Shown piece after piece: positions 53,558 through 63,642 of a stretch of 64,000 nt of DNA. Under the pieces are notes generated by a model that had not been told where the DNA came from, did no database searches, and saw nothing but the letters and a program-made list of their open reading frames with translations. Every line of letters starts with the position of its first letter. The stretch's first letter is position 1. Source of the DNA: Aquiluna borgnonia (GTDB taxonomy: Bacteria > Actinomycetota > Actinomycetes > Actinomycetales > Microbacteriaceae); assembly GCF_013283855.1 (NCBI RefSeq), contig NZ_CP054056.1:744001-808000 (forward strand), written 5' to 3'. Position numbers and translations under genes: made by a program.

Positions 53558-54864
53558 CAGCTCTCCTCCGCAAAACGGATGCTAGCCGCAGCTCCATGAG
53601 CACTGAGACCCTCGGCATTTGCAAAAGCAACCAGCTGATCTGTGACTTCTAACAAACCGCCTCGGTCATAGCGAATGACCTGCTGTGGCCTCAGGAAGCT
53701 GTGGACACCAAGACCCGGTCCAAACTTGGCCTGCTCGCTGGTGGGCAACACGTGATTACTCCCCGCGATGTAGTCACCAAGGCTCACTGGAGAAAACTCA
53801 CCCATGAAAATTGCTCCCGCATTGCTAATTTGGGCTAGCACAGCTTCATCGTTGGCTGTGTGAATCTCCAGGTGCTCAGTCGCGTACTCATTGGCAACGG
53901 AAATTGCGTCCGCGAAATTGCTCACAACGGCAATTGCAGACTGCTGCCCGGAGAGAGCGGCCATAATTCGCTCGCGGTTGGCCAAATTGGGAACTTGCTT
54001 CTCTAGCTCGATCTGGACAGCCCTTGCCAACTGGTGAGAATCAGTCACAAGCACAACGGCAGCATTCTCATCGTGCTCCGCCTGAGAAATCAGGTCAGCA
54101 GCGATGCTCCTAGGACTTGACGAACTGTCCGCCAGAATCAGAATTTCTGTAGGTCCAGCCTCGGAGTCGATGCCGATTTTCCCTCTCAGGGCTCGCTTTG
54201 CAGCGGCAACGTAGATATTTCCCGGCCCGGTCACCATGCGAACCGGTTTGAGATCAATCTCAGGAACACCGTATGCAAAGGCCGCAACAGCGCTGGCCCC
54301 GCCAATTGCGTAAACCTCAGTGACGCCCAGCAGGGCTGCGGTGGCGAGAATTGAAGGATGCAGTGAGCCATCAAAATCTTTTTGGGCGGGAGAAGCGATT
54401 GCGATTCTAGGAACCCGAGCCACCTGGGCGGCCACCGCATTCATGATCACGCTCGACGGGTAGACAGCTTTTCCACCAGGGACGTAGAGTCCGACGGAAT
54501 CGACCGGTACATAGCGCTGCGCAACCTTTGCCCCCTGGCCAAGCTCCACCTCAAACCCCTCTGGCAGTGCGGCCTCTGAAACTTTCCTGACCCGTTCAAT
54601 TGCGGTCTCAATGGCTGTTTTGAGTGCCGGATCAATAGCGTTGAGTGCATCAGATAGCTGTGCCTCGCTAACCCTGAAGCTTTCGGGTATCACCCCGTCG
54701 AAGGCTTGTGCATGGCGTTTCAAAGCGACTAAAGACTCCGTTTGAACCTCGTGAATTAGGGGAAGCACACTCTCCAGCGCGGCCGAAACGCTGACACTGG
54801 CTCTTGGCAGCTTTTCCCTCACGAGCTCTTGGGTAATTGGGCCCTCAAGTTCAACTATGCGCAC
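53557..54864 (-). CDS. hisD: Histidinol dehydrogenase
   Basis: Last two oxidation steps of histidine synthesis. About 435 residues with [48 protein letters not shown], the zinc/catalytic region QAEHDENA, and [25 protein letters not shown] start at GTG 54864, which has GAGGA 4 bases upstream; a longer form from ATG 54921 adds residues not expected in the family. Other his genes are not in the window. Confidence 0.93.
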   Translation of the reverse strand: MRIVELEGPITQELVREKLPRASVSVSAALESVLPLIHEVQTESLVALKRHAQAFDGVIPESFRVSEAQLSDALNAIDPALKTAIETAIERVRKVSEAALPEGFEVELGQGAKVAQRYVPVDSVGLYVPGGKAVYPSSVIMNAVAAQVARVPRIAIASPAQKDFDGSLHPSILATAALLGVTEVYAIGGASAVAAFAYGVPEIDLKPVRMVTGPGNIYVAAAKRALRGKIGIDSEAGPTEILILADSSSSPRSIAADLISQAEHDENAAVVLVTDSHQLARAVQIELEKQVPNLANRERIMAALSGQQSAIAVVSNFADAISVANEYATEHLEIHTANDEAVLAQISNAGAIFMGEFSPVSLGDYIAGSNHVLPTSEQAKFGPGLGVHSFLRPQQVIRYDRGGLLEVTDQLVAFANAEGLSAHGAAASIRFAEES

Positions 54865-54912
54865 GATTCCTCGGTTTTCAGGGGAAGAAGTATGCCCTAA
54901 CCTTATCGGGAG

Positions 54913-55434
54913 ATGAGTCAAGAAAACCTAAACTTCACCGCGTTCGGTTCAGATGCGCTGCGAGCCACATTCCGTTTACACGCTTCCGGTGTCGCGATAA
55001 TCACTTCGCACACGGAGTCCAATGAGCCAATTGGCTTTACTGCCACCTCCGTCACCTCGTTGGGTTCTACTCCCCCGCTGGTTTCGTTCAACATCGCTCG
55101 TGGTTCATCAAGCTATGAGCATCTGATTGTTGGCCGAAAGGTTGCCCTCCACACGCTCTGCGCCAAAAACCTAGAGCTTGCTCAACGAATGGCCGGGCCG
55201 AAGGAAAACCGTTTTCTGCAGCAGGATTACGTTCTAGAAGACTCGCTACCAATCTTCCCGCAGGCCAGCGGCGTTCTAGTTGGAACGATTCGGCAGCGAA
55301 TTGAAGTTGAGGCCAATGCCGTGGTCATCTTAGACATTCTTCGCGGCACCGAGGGTAATCAGGATGCCCGCCCACTGCTTTACTACCGTCGCGGATACCT
55401 AACGGCGACCGAACGCCTAGCTGATAACGACTAG
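54913..55434 (+). CDS. Flavin reductase domain protein
   Basis: A 173-residue FMN-binding split-barrel protein of the flavin reductase family, with ASGVAIITSHTESNEPIGFTATSVTSLGSTPPLVSFNIARGS as the core signature. It may supply reduced flavin to an unidentified monooxygenase or act alone. TAACCT lies nine bases before the ATG. Divergent from hisD and convergent with dnaE, sharing a CTAG stop overlap. Confidence 0.87.
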   Translation: MSQENLNFTAFGSDALRATFRLHASGVAIITSHTESNEPIGFTATSVTSLGSTPPLVSFNIARGSSSYEHLIVGRKVALHTLCAKNLELAQRMAGPKENRFLQQDYVLEDSLPIFPQASGVLVGTIRQRIEVEANAVVILDILRGTEGNQDARPLLYYRRGYLTATERLADND

Positions 55435-58400
55435 CTGACCGAATCTTGGCCCATGAGGGCCTTAATTTCGCCGAACAGGTCGTGACCGACCGCAACGCGC
55501 TGGGGCAGCAAGAAATGTTTTGATTCGCCACCGTTTTGGAGCCGAATTTGAACCTCAACCGGACCTGGGTGTCTCCCGAGAATCTCTGTTAGCTGCTGAA
55601 GTCTGGTTTTGGTGGCGAGAGCCTCTCTGACCTGGATCACGACAACACCACCCTGCTCTCGGCCGGCCTCGAGCACCTCGATGGAAAAGGCCTGAAGCAT
55701 AATCTCTTCATCGCGGCGCGAAACACGACCGCGCACCGAAACCGTTTGGTCAGCCCTCAAGAGCTCCTTGTTTTCCAGGTAGGTCTTGCCCATGAACATG
55801 ATGGAAATCTCGCCGGAAAAGTCCTCTACGACCACTTGGCCATAGGGATTGCCACTGGTGCGGGCTACCTTGTGCTGCACCTGAGTGATAAGCCCTGCGA
55901 TCGTGACGGTTTCGCCGTCCTTTATGGCACTTTCTTTGAGTGCGATAGTTCCCATGTCCGAATGCCGAAGAAGCAGCGCCTCCTGCCCGGCCAGCGGGTG
56001 ATCAGAAACATACAGCCCAAGCATTTCGCGCTCGTGGGCCAGTAAATCTCGCTTGGTCCACTCGGGGAGATTTGGAATCGGAATCATGGCCGGATCCTCA
56101 TCGAAGAATCCGCCAAACAGGTCCACCTGGCCACTGAGTGCTTGACGCTTCAGAACCGCAGAAGAATCGATGGCCTCCTCGTGAATGGCTATCAGAGCGC
56201 GCCTGGTGTGTCCAAGCGAATCAAAGGCCCCCGCTTTAATTAGCGATTCGACCACCCGCTTGGTCGCGGCGTGAGCTGGAACCCGAGTTAGGTAATCCTG
56301 GAAAGATTCAAACTTGGCGCCCCTGCGAGCCTCAACGATGGAATCGACCACGTTGCGGCCAACGTTGCGAACTGCCTCCAAACCAAAGCGGATATCATCG
56401 CCGACCGCGGCAAAGACGCCGATGGACTGGTTCACATCTGGCGGCAGGACTCGAATACCCATGCGTCTGCACTCATTGAGGTAAACCGCAAGCTTGTCTT
56501 TGCTATCCCCGACCGATGTAAGCAGCGCAGCCATGTACTCGGCAGGGTAGTTGGCCTTCAGGTAGGCGGTCCAGTAGCTCAAGACTCCGTAACCTGCCGA
56601 GTGCGCCTTGTTGAAGGCATAATCAGCAAAAGGAAGCAGAGTGTCCCATAGGGCGGTAATAGCGGATTCGCTAAATCCACCGGCCTTCATCCCCGAACTG
56701 AAAATCTCGAACTGCTTCTCCAGTTCTTCCGGCTTTTTCTTACCCATCGCTCTTCGGAGCAGGTCCGCTTGACCGAGTGTGTAGCCAGCGACCTTTTGAG
56801 CTGCTGCCATGACCTGCTCCTGATAAACAATCAGGCCGTAGGTGGGATCCAAAATTTCACTCAGCGGTTCCGTCAGCTCAGGGTGAACACCTTCGGATTG
56901 CTGGAGGCCATTTTTGCGCTGGGCATAGTTGATGTGGGAGTTCATTCCCATGGGGCCGGGTCTATAAAGGGCAATAACGGCCGAGATGTGCTCAAACTCT
57001 GTTGGCTTTAGGAGCCTAAGCAGTTGGCGCATAGCATCGCCATCAAGCTGAAACACACCTAAGGTGTCGCCCCTTGAAAGCAGCTCGAAGGTCTTCTCAT
57101 CGGCGTTTAGATCCAGGGTCTCCAGGACTACGTTTTCCGAACGGTTGCTCCGAATGTTTTCCAGGGCATCGTCGAGAACCGTGAGGTTTCTCAGGCCCAG
57201 AAAGTCCATCTTCAAAAGGCCCAGTGATTCACAGGGTGGCTGGTCAAACTGGGTAATTATTGCGCCATCCTCTTCGCGCTTCATGATTGGGATGACATCC
57301 ATCAGTGGCTCGGCGGACATGATCACACCGGCGGCATGAACGCCCCACTGGCGCTTCAGCGACTCCAGGCCCTGGGCTAGATCGAATACCTTCTGGCTTT
57401 CCTCATCGGTGGCCAAAATTTCACGAAACTCGGCAGCCTCGGAATAGCGCTCTGCTGATGGATCTATTAGTTCATTGAGCGAAACGTCGCGACCCAAAAC
57501 CATCGGGGGCATTGCCTTGGTCAGCTTCTCACCAACCGAGTAGGGCATTGCGAGGACTCGGGCGGCATCCTTGAGGGCCTGCTTCGCCTTGATGGTTCCA
57601 AACGTGACGATTTGCGCCACTCGGTCATCACCATACTTTTCCGTGACGTAGCGAATGACTTCGGGGCGCCTGCGGTCGTCAAAGTCAACATCGATATCAG
57701 GCATCGAAAGTCGCTCTGGGTTCAAAAACCGCTCGAAAATAAGGTCGTGCTCAAGAGGATCAAGCTCTGTGATGCCCATGGCGTAGGAAACCAGGGATCC
57801 AGCTGCTGATCCTCGGCCCGGACCGACCCTGATGCCCTGATCCCTCGCCCAACCGATAAAGTCCGCAACCACCAGGAAGTAGCCGGGGAATCCCATCTTG
57901 TCGATCACTTCAATTTCGTACTTCGCCTGCTCACGATGCTTTTCCGAGAAGCCATTTGGGAAACGGCGCTGCATTCCCCGCCAAACCTCCTTTTCAAACC
58001 AGCCACTCTCCGTCTCCCCCTCTGGGACTGGAAAGCGCGGCATGAGGTCGCGTTTTTCGAAGTCAACCTGGCAGCGCTCCGCAATCAAGAGCGTGTTGCT
58101 CGCAGCCTCTGGCACCTCTTTGAAAATTTCCCGCATTTGCTCGGCGGACTTTAGGTAGTACTCCTGCGACTCAAACTTGAAACGGTTTGGGTCGTACAGA
58201 TTCGAGCCAACCTGGACACACAGCAGAGCGTCGTGAGCAACCGCATCCGCTTGCTCGGTGTAGTGCAGGTCATTTGTTGCAACCAGCGGAAGATTCAGCT
58301 CTCTAGCGAGTTTCAGCAGATCATCCCGAACCCGTTTCTCAATGGCCAGAGAGTGATCCATGAGCTCCACAAAGAAGTTTCCCTCTCCGAATAGGTCTCT

Positions 58401-58922
58401 AAATTCAGCTGCGGTTTCCACCGCCTCCTTGTACTGACCAAGCCGCAATCTCGTCTGCACCTCGCCACCTGGACAACCGGTGGTGGCAATCAAGCCTTTG
58501 CCGTACTTCGCCAGCAGTTCACGATCCATGCGCGGCTTGAAGTAGTAGCCGGACAAATAGGCTTCGGAGGAGAGCCGAAATAAGTTCTGCATTGAAGCGT
58601 TATCGGTCGACCACATGGTCATGTGGCTGTAGGCGCCGCCACCGGAGACGTCGTCGTCTCCGCCATCTCCCCAGCGCACCTTGGTTTTCTCCCTGCGTGA
58701 ACCAGGTGCTAGGTATGCCTCAATGCCAATGATTGGCTTGATTCCCTGGCTGGTTGCCTGCTTCCAGAACTCGTAGGCGCCATGGGTGTTCCCGTGGTCA
58801 GTCATCGCGATCGCAGGCATTCCAAGGCTCACTGCCTTGGCAATCAGCTGCTTGATTCGAGCTGCCCCATCGAGCATGGAGTATTCGGTGTGATTGTGCA
58901 GGTGGACGAACGAATCGCTCAT
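55431..58922 (-). CDS. dnaE: DNA polymerase III alpha subunit (DnaE1)
   Basis: Replicative polymerase, 1163 residues. PHP domain at residues 1-225, polymerase palm with PDIDVDFDD, fingers with YRPGPMGMN, tandem HhH region (SLGHTRRAL onward) and an OB fold near the C terminus (TVTIAGLITQVQHK). The nine PHP metal ligands known from Mycobacterium DnaE1 appear intact here (H9, H11, D18, H43, E68, H100, C150, D218, H220), so intrinsic 3'-5' proofreading is likely. ATG with AGCAGG upstream. Confidence 0.97.
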   Translation of the reverse strand: MSDSFVHLHNHTEYSMLDGAARIKQLIAKAVSLGMPAIAMTDHGNTHGAYEFWKQATSQGIKPIIGIEAYLAPGSRREKTKVRWGDGGDDDVSGGGAYSHMTMWSTDNASMQNLFRLSSEAYLSGYYFKPRMDRELLAKYGKGLIATTGCPGGEVQTRLRLGQYKEAVETAAEFRDLFGEGNFFVELMDHSLAIEKRVRDDLLKLARELNLPLVATNDLHYTEQADAVAHDALLCVQVGSNLYDPNRFKFESQEYYLKSAEQMREIFKEVPEAASNTLLIAERCQVDFEKRDLMPRFPVPEGETESGWFEKEVWRGMQRRFPNGFSEKHREQAKYEIEVIDKMGFPGYFLVVADFIGWARDQGIRVGPGRGSAAGSLVSYAMGITELDPLEHDLIFERFLNPERLSMPDIDVDFDDRRRPEVIRYVTEKYGDDRVAQIVTFGTIKAKQALKDAARVLAMPYSVGEKLTKAMPPMVLGRDVSLNELIDPSAERYSEAAEFREILATDEESQKVFDLAQGLESLKRQWGVHAAGVIMSAEPLMDVIPIMKREEDGAIITQFDQPPCESLGLLKMDFLGLRNLTVLDDALENIRSNRSENVVLETLDLNADEKTFELLSRGDTLGVFQLDGDAMRQLLRLLKPTEFEHISAVIALYRPGPMGMNSHINYAQRKNGLQQSEGVHPELTEPLSEILDPTYGLIVYQEQVMAAAQKVAGYTLGQADLLRRAMGKKKPEELEKQFEIFSSGMKAGGFSESAITALWDTLLPFADYAFNKAHSAGYGVLSYWTAYLKANYPAEYMAALLTSVGDSKDKLAVYLNECRRMGIRVLPPDVNQSIGVFAAVGDDIRFGLEAVRNVGRNVVDSIVEARRGAKFESFQDYLTRVPAHAATKRVVESLIKAGAFDSLGHTRRALIAIHEEAIDSSAVLKRQALSGQVDLFGGFFDEDPAMIPIPNLPEWTKRDLLAHEREMLGLYVSDHPLAGQEALLLRHSDMGTIALKESAIKDGETVTIAGLITQVQHKVARTSGNPYGQVVVEDFSGEISIMFMGKTYLENKELLRADQTVSVRGRVSRRDEEIMLQAFSIEVLEAGREQGGVVVIQVREALATKTRLQQLTEILGRHPGPVEVQIRLQNGGESKHFLLPQRVAVGHDLFGEIKALMGQDSVS
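55448..55469 (+). terminator. Candidate flavin reductase terminator embedded in dnaE
   Basis: GGCCC-ATGA-GGGCC followed by TTAATTTCG, 13 bases after the flavin reductase stop and inside the last dnaE codons. Five GC pairs and a weak T-rich tail; moderate support. Confidence 0.45.
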
Positions 58923-58954
58923 TTACCTGCTCTTTCCATGGGAGAAACTACAGC

Positions 58955-59890
58955 CTAAAACCGAAAGGTGACTTCCCTGAGACGGTCTAGGGCGAGTTTC
59001 AAATCAGTCGGATACTCGCTTTCAAACTCTAGCTCCGCACCGCTTATCGGATGCTGAAATCCCAGTTTGACCGCGTGCAGCCACTGCCTGTCAAGACCCA
59101 ACGCGCTAGCCAGCTTTGGATCTGCCCCGTAGAGCGGATCCCCAACCAGCGGGTGGCGGAAATGAGACATGTGGACCCTGATCTGGTGGGTCCTGCCAGT
59201 CTCCAAGCCGATTTCCAGAAGGGCGGCAGCCGGGAGCATCTCGATGGTCTTGTAATGCGTCACGGACGGCTTTCCATCCGGAGAAATGGTGAATTTGTAA
59301 TCGTGCTTGGTGCTTCGGGCGATTGGCGTGTCGATAGTGCCCTGCAAGGGCTCCGGGTGACCCTGCGCCAAGGCGTGGTAGGTCTTCTGCACGTTACGAT
59401 CCCTGAAGGCTTGCTTGAGGACTGAATACGCCCGCTCAGACTTAGCCAAAACCATAAGTCCACTTGTGCCAACATCCAGTCGCTGAACTATACCCTGACG
59501 CTCTTGGGCCCCTGAAGTAGATAACTGAATACCGCGGGCTAAAAGCACCCCCGGCACCGAGGGTCCAACAAACCCCTGTGAGGGATGAGAAACAACCCCG
59601 CTTGGTTTGTCGATAACCACTATGTGGTCATCTTGAAAAATAACCTTGAGCTCTCCAACGTCCTGAGCAACAACTTCTAGCCCCGACACTTTCTCAACCA
59701 GCAGCACTTCAATAACATCGGTTGCTTGTAAGCGGTCCGATTTTCCGACACTTGCCCCCTGGCGCAGAACCTCGCCCGCTTCTAACATCTCGGCGGCCTG
59801 CGTGCGGCTGATGCCCAGCATTTTTGAGATTGCCGCATCAGCCCTTTGGCCAACTACGGCGTCTGGGACTGGCAAAAACTTACTCTGCAC
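58955..59890 (-). CDS. rluD: 23S rRNA pseudouridine synthase, RluD-like
   Basis: About 311 residues: an N-terminal S4 RNA-binding domain (DAAISKMLGISRTQAAEMLEAGEV) and an RluA-type catalytic domain with QRLDVGTSGLMVLAK (catalytic Asp in RLD), HHLA-like KTYHALAQGHP, and LLEIGLETGRTHQIRVHM. I start at GTG 59890 because GGAGG lies five bases upstream; ATG 59908 is an alternative. The start lies 11 bases inside the lspA end. Confidence 0.93.
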   Translation of the reverse strand: MQSKFLPVPDAVVGQRADAAISKMLGISRTQAAEMLEAGEVLRQGASVGKSDRLQATDVIEVLLVEKVSGLEVVAQDVGELKVIFQDDHIVVIDKPSGVVSHPSQGFVGPSVPGVLLARGIQLSTSGAQERQGIVQRLDVGTSGLMVLAKSERAYSVLKQAFRDRNVQKTYHALAQGHPEPLQGTIDTPIARSTKHDYKFTISPDGKPSVTHYKTIEMLPAAALLEIGLETGRTHQIRVHMSHFRHPLVGDPLYGADPKLASALGLDRQWLHAVKLGFQHPISGAELEFESEYPTDLKLALDRLREVTFRF

Positions 59891-60374
59891 GTCCGCCTCC
59901 AAGTTCATCCCCCAGCAGGGTTCTCAAAATGGCGAGGCTCACCCCAATCACCAGGAACGAGTCTGCGATGTTGAAGATAGGAAAGTTGAACGGTATCTGG
60001 ATGAAATCAACGACGTGGCCATTTAGGAAGCCTGGTTCTCTGGTGAGCCGGTCAATCAGGTTTCCTGCGGCTCCCCCGAGGACAAATGCTGAAATAACGC
60101 TCCAAACCAAAGTCTTAGCCTTGGGGCCAAACCAAATTAGAACCAGCACGGCAATAATCGCGATTATTGCCAGCACCCAGGTTGCACCGACTCCCAGCGA
60201 GAACGCCGCCGAGTCGTTGAACGCCAGTCGAAATTGAACAAGTTCACCGATGAATGGCTTAGAAAATCCGGGTTGCAAGAATGCGATTGCTAACTCTTTG
60301 GTCAACTGATCAAAGAGAATGACCACTAGGGCAATCGAGAAGAAGGCAATTTTGCGCGCGCTAGTCGCGCTCAC
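59880..60374 (-). CDS. lspA: Lipoprotein signal peptidase
   Basis: Membrane aspartyl protease cleaving lipoprotein signal peptides. The 164 residues have four helices and both catalytic aspartates in GGAAGNLIDRL and FNIADSFLVIG. GTG start at 60374 overlaps the divIVA stop by 14 bases, and its end overlaps rluD by 11. It should process CtaC and the FKBP lipoprotein encoded here. Confidence 0.95.
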   Translation of the reverse strand: MSATSARKIAFFSIALVVILFDQLTKELAIAFLQPGFSKPFIGELVQFRLAFNDSAAFSLGVGATWVLAIIAIIAVLVLIWFGPKAKTLVWSVISAFVLGGAAGNLIDRLTREPGFLNGHVVDFIQIPFNFPIFNIADSFLVIGVSLAILRTLLGDELGGGRAE

Positions 60375-61011
60375 TTGCTTTTTCGTCTTCCTCTTCCTCT
60401 AACTCTTCGAGCTCAGGCTCCGACACGGCCAGCAACTCGATCTGCGCAGCAGCTTCCAGTGGCTGTTCAAAAGACTCTTCACGAATCAGAGTGGTTAGCT
60501 GCGACTCAATGTATTCACGCAGACGACCACGGTAGTCGTGTTCGAAGATTCTCAGTTCGTCAATTGTGTTTTCAATAGCCTTGCGGTCCAGTTCAAGCTG
60601 ACCGATGATTGCCCGCGCAGTGGCCTCGGCGTCGCGGACCAAACGAGCAGCATTTTCCTGGCCGTCACGAATGAGCTGGTCGCGCTTAGTTAGTCCTTCG
60701 CGAACGTGCTCCTCGTGTAGCTTGCGAGCAAGCTCTAGCAGACTGTGGGAGTTGTTGGCATCAGCGGCGCTTGGAATGGCCGCTGCGATTACCGGAGCAA
60801 CTGGGAAATCCTGAACCGGAGGCATTGCCTCACTGGACTTGGTCTGTGCGGTTTCAAGGCGCTGCTTCAGCTCATCGTTTTCGGTCGCGATGCGACGGAG
60901 CTCAACTACCACCTCATCTAGGAAGTCGTCTACCTCATCTTGGTCGTATCCCTCGCGGAATTTTACGATTGTAAATCTCTTGTTGACCACTTCTTCGGGC
61001 GTCAGCGCCAT
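60361..61011 (-). CDS. divIVA: Cell-pole and division protein DivIVA (Wag31)
   Basis: Coiled-coil scaffold that marks negative curvature and directs polar growth in actinobacteria. The 216 residues start with the conserved membrane-binding segment ALTPEEVVNKRFTIVKFREGYDQDEVDDFLDEVV, followed by coiled coils (about 30-55 and 90-180) and an acidic C terminus. Placed in the divisome cluster after yggT. AGGAAGG precedes the ATG. Confidence 0.95.
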   Translation of the reverse strand: MALTPEEVVNKRFTIVKFREGYDQDEVDDFLDEVVVELRRIATENDELKQRLETAQTKSSEAMPPVQDFPVAPVIAAAIPSAADANNSHSLLELARKLHEEHVREGLTKRDQLIRDGQENAARLVRDAEATARAIIGQLELDRKAIENTIDELRIFEHDYRGRLREYIESQLTTLIREESFEQPLEAAAQIELLAVSEPELEELEEEEDEKASERD

Positions 61012-61061
61012 TGTGAACCTTCCTGACAGAGCGCAAAAGCGCTCCCACTATGTTATGGGTG

Positions 61062-61346
61062 TTAGAGCGCTCGAGCAAAGCCTTGAGCAAAAAGGACTGC
61101 CAATAGCAAGAGGGTCCAAGCGAGATCCAATGCGACCGGGCCAAATCGCAGCGGGGGAACGAATCGCCTCACAAATTTCAGTGGAGGGTCCGTAATGGTG
61201 AAGGCAAAATCAACCACCGGCATCAGGATTCCCGGAGGGCGCCAAGAGCGGCTGAAGCTCATTACAAGCTCGACGATAAATCTCGCAAACATGGCGTATA
61301 CGAAGAGTTGCAGGACCCAATAGAGAAGCTGCCCGAGGATTGTCAT
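61062..61346 (-). CDS. YggT family membrane protein
   Basis: A 94-residue protein with two hydrophobic helices (LLYWVLQLFVYAMFARFIVEL and ALDLAWTLLLLAVLFAQGFA) and the conserved RSWRPPGILMPVVDFAFTITDPPLKFVRR between them. YggT proteins sit in the ftsZ-sepF-divIVA cluster in Gram-positive bacteria. Exact role unknown. It is 2 bases after the sepF stop. Confidence 0.9.
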   Translation of the reverse strand: MTILGQLLYWVLQLFVYAMFARFIVELVMSFSRSWRPPGILMPVVDFAFTITDPPLKFVRRFVPPLRFGPVALDLAWTLLLLAVLFAQGFARAL

Positions 61347-61348
61347 TA

Positions 61349-61741
61349 TTAGTCGAGCAGGTCCTGAGTTTCATCCTCAGACGCGTCAGCATCGGTTACC
61401 GCGACGTGGGAGGGGCTAAGCAGGAATACCTTTGGGGTTACTCGGCGCAATCCACCCTCGAGTGCCTCTTTGAGGCCGAGCATGAAGTCGAGCATGCGCT
61501 TTGCATCAGCTTCGCTCATGGCACCAATGTTTACGATTACAGGCACACCCTGTCGGTAGTTTGCCGCAACCTCTTTAGCATCCGCGTAGGACTGAGGGTC
61601 GAGTGTGATGATCTCTGACATGTCGGAAGCGCGACGCGGGCGTGATGCGACCGGTCTGGGCTTTGCTGCCGAGCTCTCTGGTCGCTGAGGTTCCGTTGAA
61701 CCAAAGCCAAAAAACGTCATTACTGAATTAGTAAGGCCCAT
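61349..61741 (-). CDS. sepF: Cell division protein SepF
   Basis: Membrane anchor for FtsZ in actinobacteria, which lack FtsA. The 130 residues have an N-terminal amphipathic helix (MGLTNSVMTFFGFG), a variable linker and the SepF core with ITLDPQSYADAKEVAANY, VPVIVNIGAMSEADAKRMLDFMLGL and VFLLSPSHV. Ordered with ftsZ, yggS, yggT and divIVA. Confidence 0.95.
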   Translation of the reverse strand: MGLTNSVMTFFGFGSTEPQRPESSAAKPRPVASRPRRASDMSEIITLDPQSYADAKEVAANYRQGVPVIVNIGAMSEADAKRMLDFMLGLKEALEGGLRRVTPKVFLLSPSHVAVTDADASEDETQDLLD

Positions 61742-61766
61742 GAAATCTCCTTAGATTGCCTCAAGA

Positions 61767-62462
61767 CTAAGCGGTTGGGACTCTAGGACCCGTTATTGCA
61801 GAGCCAACGCGAATGTGTGTCGCTCCCATTTCAATGGCAATTTCGAAGTCCTCACTCATTCCCATCGAAAGAAATCGCGCTTGGGGAGCGACTTGCAGCA
61901 GTATCTGTTGGGAATTCAACGCTCTATCGAAATCAATCCTTGGATCAACCCCAAGCCCAGCCACTGCCATTAGGCCGAGTAGCTCAAAGTTCTCAAGCTG
62001 CAAGACCGCGGACGCCAAAGCCTCTAAATTCTCCGGGAGCACTCCCCCTCGGCCAGGATCGGAGGTGAGATTCAGCTCGATAAAACCAGAAATTTGCCGG
62101 TCCAGTTTGGGAAGCTGCTTTGCAAGCTCCGCGACCAAAGATGGCCTGTCAACTGAATGGATTACATTCGCGTACTGCAAAACCGATTTCACTTTATTGC
62201 TCTGCAGCTGACCAACAAAATGCCAGGTTGGATTGGAATCTGGGCGCGAAGCACTTAGTTCAAACGCCTTGGGTTTTGCTTCTTGATCTCGATTTTCTCC
62301 AAATTGCCTGTGCCCGAGATCTACCAGCTGCTCAACCAGGGTGACCGGATGATTTTTGGTGATAACGATGAGCTCAACTTCACTGGTACTTCTCCCAGAA
62401 ACCGAACAGGCACTGGCCATTTTGGCCAGCACCTGCTCGTAACGGGTTGGGAGATCTATCAA
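61767..62462 (-). CDS. yggS: PLP homeostasis protein, YggS family
   Basis: Pyridoxal phosphate-binding protein that buffers PLP and amino acid metabolism. The 231 residues include the PLP lysine K36 in [31 protein letters not shown], and [25 protein letters not shown]. The start is TTG at 62462, overlapping the ftsZ stop by four bases. The pgeF gene often found between ftsZ and yggS is missing. Confidence 0.94.
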   Translation of the reverse strand: MIDLPTRYEQVLAKMASACSVSGRSTSEVELIVITKNHPVTLVEQLVDLGHRQFGENRDQEAKPKAFELSASRPDSNPTWHFVGQLQSNKVKSVLQYANVIHSVDRPSLVAELAKQLPKLDRQISGFIELNLTSDPGRGGVLPENLEALASAVLQLENFELLGLMAVAGLGVDPRIDFDRALNSQQILLQVAPQARFLSMGMSEDFEIAIEMGATHIRVGSAITGPRVPTA

Positions 62463-63628
62463 CGGAAGAATTCAGGAAGGTCTAGGTCATCCCCAAAGCT
62501 TCCTGACTGGCTTGTCGGCTTGGCCGAGACAAGCTCCTGGTCTAGAAGCTCGGAAGAAGATGGCAGGGCCAGGTCCTCAACGAGGCCATCGGCCGACTCA
62601 GCCGGGACAAGCGCATTGTGAGGGGCAGCCTCAGCTGGCAAAGTAGCTGCTGCTGGGGCCTCAAACTTGCGATAGGTAGGCTCACCACCGTCGAAACCTG
62701 CGGCGATAACAGTAATTCTGACCTCGTCACCGAGAGTGTCCTCAATGGTGGCACCAAAGATGATGTTGGCCTCTGGGTGGACCGCCTCCTGGACCAGACG
62801 AGCTGCATCGTCAATCTCGTGAAGGCCAAGGTCTGAAGCACCCTGAACCAGAAGCAGCACGCCGTGGGCACCCTCGATTGTTGCCTCGAGCAGCGGGGAT
62901 GAAACAGCGATTTCAGCGGCACGCACTGCACGGTCTTCACCCTTGGCTGTACCGATACCCATGAGGGCGCTTCCCGCACCCTGCATTACGGACTTGACAT
63001 CGTTGAAGTCGAGGTTGATTAGCCCTGGAATGACAATCAGGTCCGAAATTCCCTGGACTCCGGCGCGCAGCACGTCATCGGCTGTGATGAAAGCCTCCAG
63101 TGCGGAAATCTTCTTGTTGGACATCTCAAGTAGGCGCTGGTTTGGAACCACAATCAAGGTGTCAACTTCAGCGCGAAGCGCACGAATACCCTCTTCGGCC
63201 TGCACCGCACGACGCTTACCCTCAAAATTGAATGGACGAGTGACCACGCCCACGGTCAGCGCTCCAAGGCGCTTAGCAATTCTGGCCACAACCGGTGCTC
63301 CACCGGTACCGGTGCCACCGCCCTCACCGGCGGTGACGAAAACCATGTCGGCACCCTTCAGTGCTGACTCAATCTCAGACTCGTGCTCCTCGGCAGCGCG
63401 ACGACCAACCTCTGGGTCTGCTCCGGCTCCCAGCCCGCGGGTGATGTCGCGGCCGATGTCCAACTTCACGTCCGCATCGCTCATTAGAAGCGCCTGAGCA
63501 TCGGTGTTGATCGCGACAAACTCCACCCCGCGCAACCCGGACTGCACCATGCGGTTAAGCGCATTAACGCCACCGCCACCCACGCCAACAACCTTGATTA
63601 CTGCCTGATAGTTAGGTGACTGCGCCAC
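62459..63628 (-). CDS. ftsZ: Cell division protein FtsZ
   Basis: Tubulin-like GTPase that forms the division ring. About 389 residues with the GTP-binding [14 protein letters not shown], the tubulin signature [15 protein letters not shown], the T7 loop [14 protein letters not shown], and a C-terminal conserved peptide [10 protein letters not shown] that binds SepF. The start is GTG at 63628 behind a strong AAGGAGGAG. Upstream in-frame codons to 63655 lie before that site. The leader contains a large inverted repeat. Confidence 0.97.
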   Translation of the reverse strand: MAQSPNYQAVIKVVGVGGGGVNALNRMVQSGLRGVEFVAINTDAQALLMSDADVKLDIGRDITRGLGAGADPEVGRRAAEEHESEIESALKGADMVFVTAGEGGGTGTGGAPVVARIAKRLGALTVGVVTRPFNFEGKRRAVQAEEGIRALRAEVDTLIVVPNQRLLEMSNKKISALEAFITADDVLRAGVQGISDLIVIPGLINLDFNDVKSVMQGAGSALMGIGTAKGEDRAVRAAEIAVSSPLLEATIEGAHGVLLLVQGASDLGLHEIDDAARLVQEAVHPEANIIFGATIEDTLGDEVRITVIAAGFDGGEPTYRKFEAPAAATLPAEAAPHNALVPAESADGLVEDLALPSSSELLDQELVSAKPTSQSGSFGDDLDLPEFFR

Positions 63629-63642
63629 GATGCTCCTCCTTG

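Noticed and set aside
62943-63497. 184-residue plus-strand frame opposite ftsZ
   Set aside because: Ser/Ala/Pro-rich mirror of FtsZ codons with no family motif.
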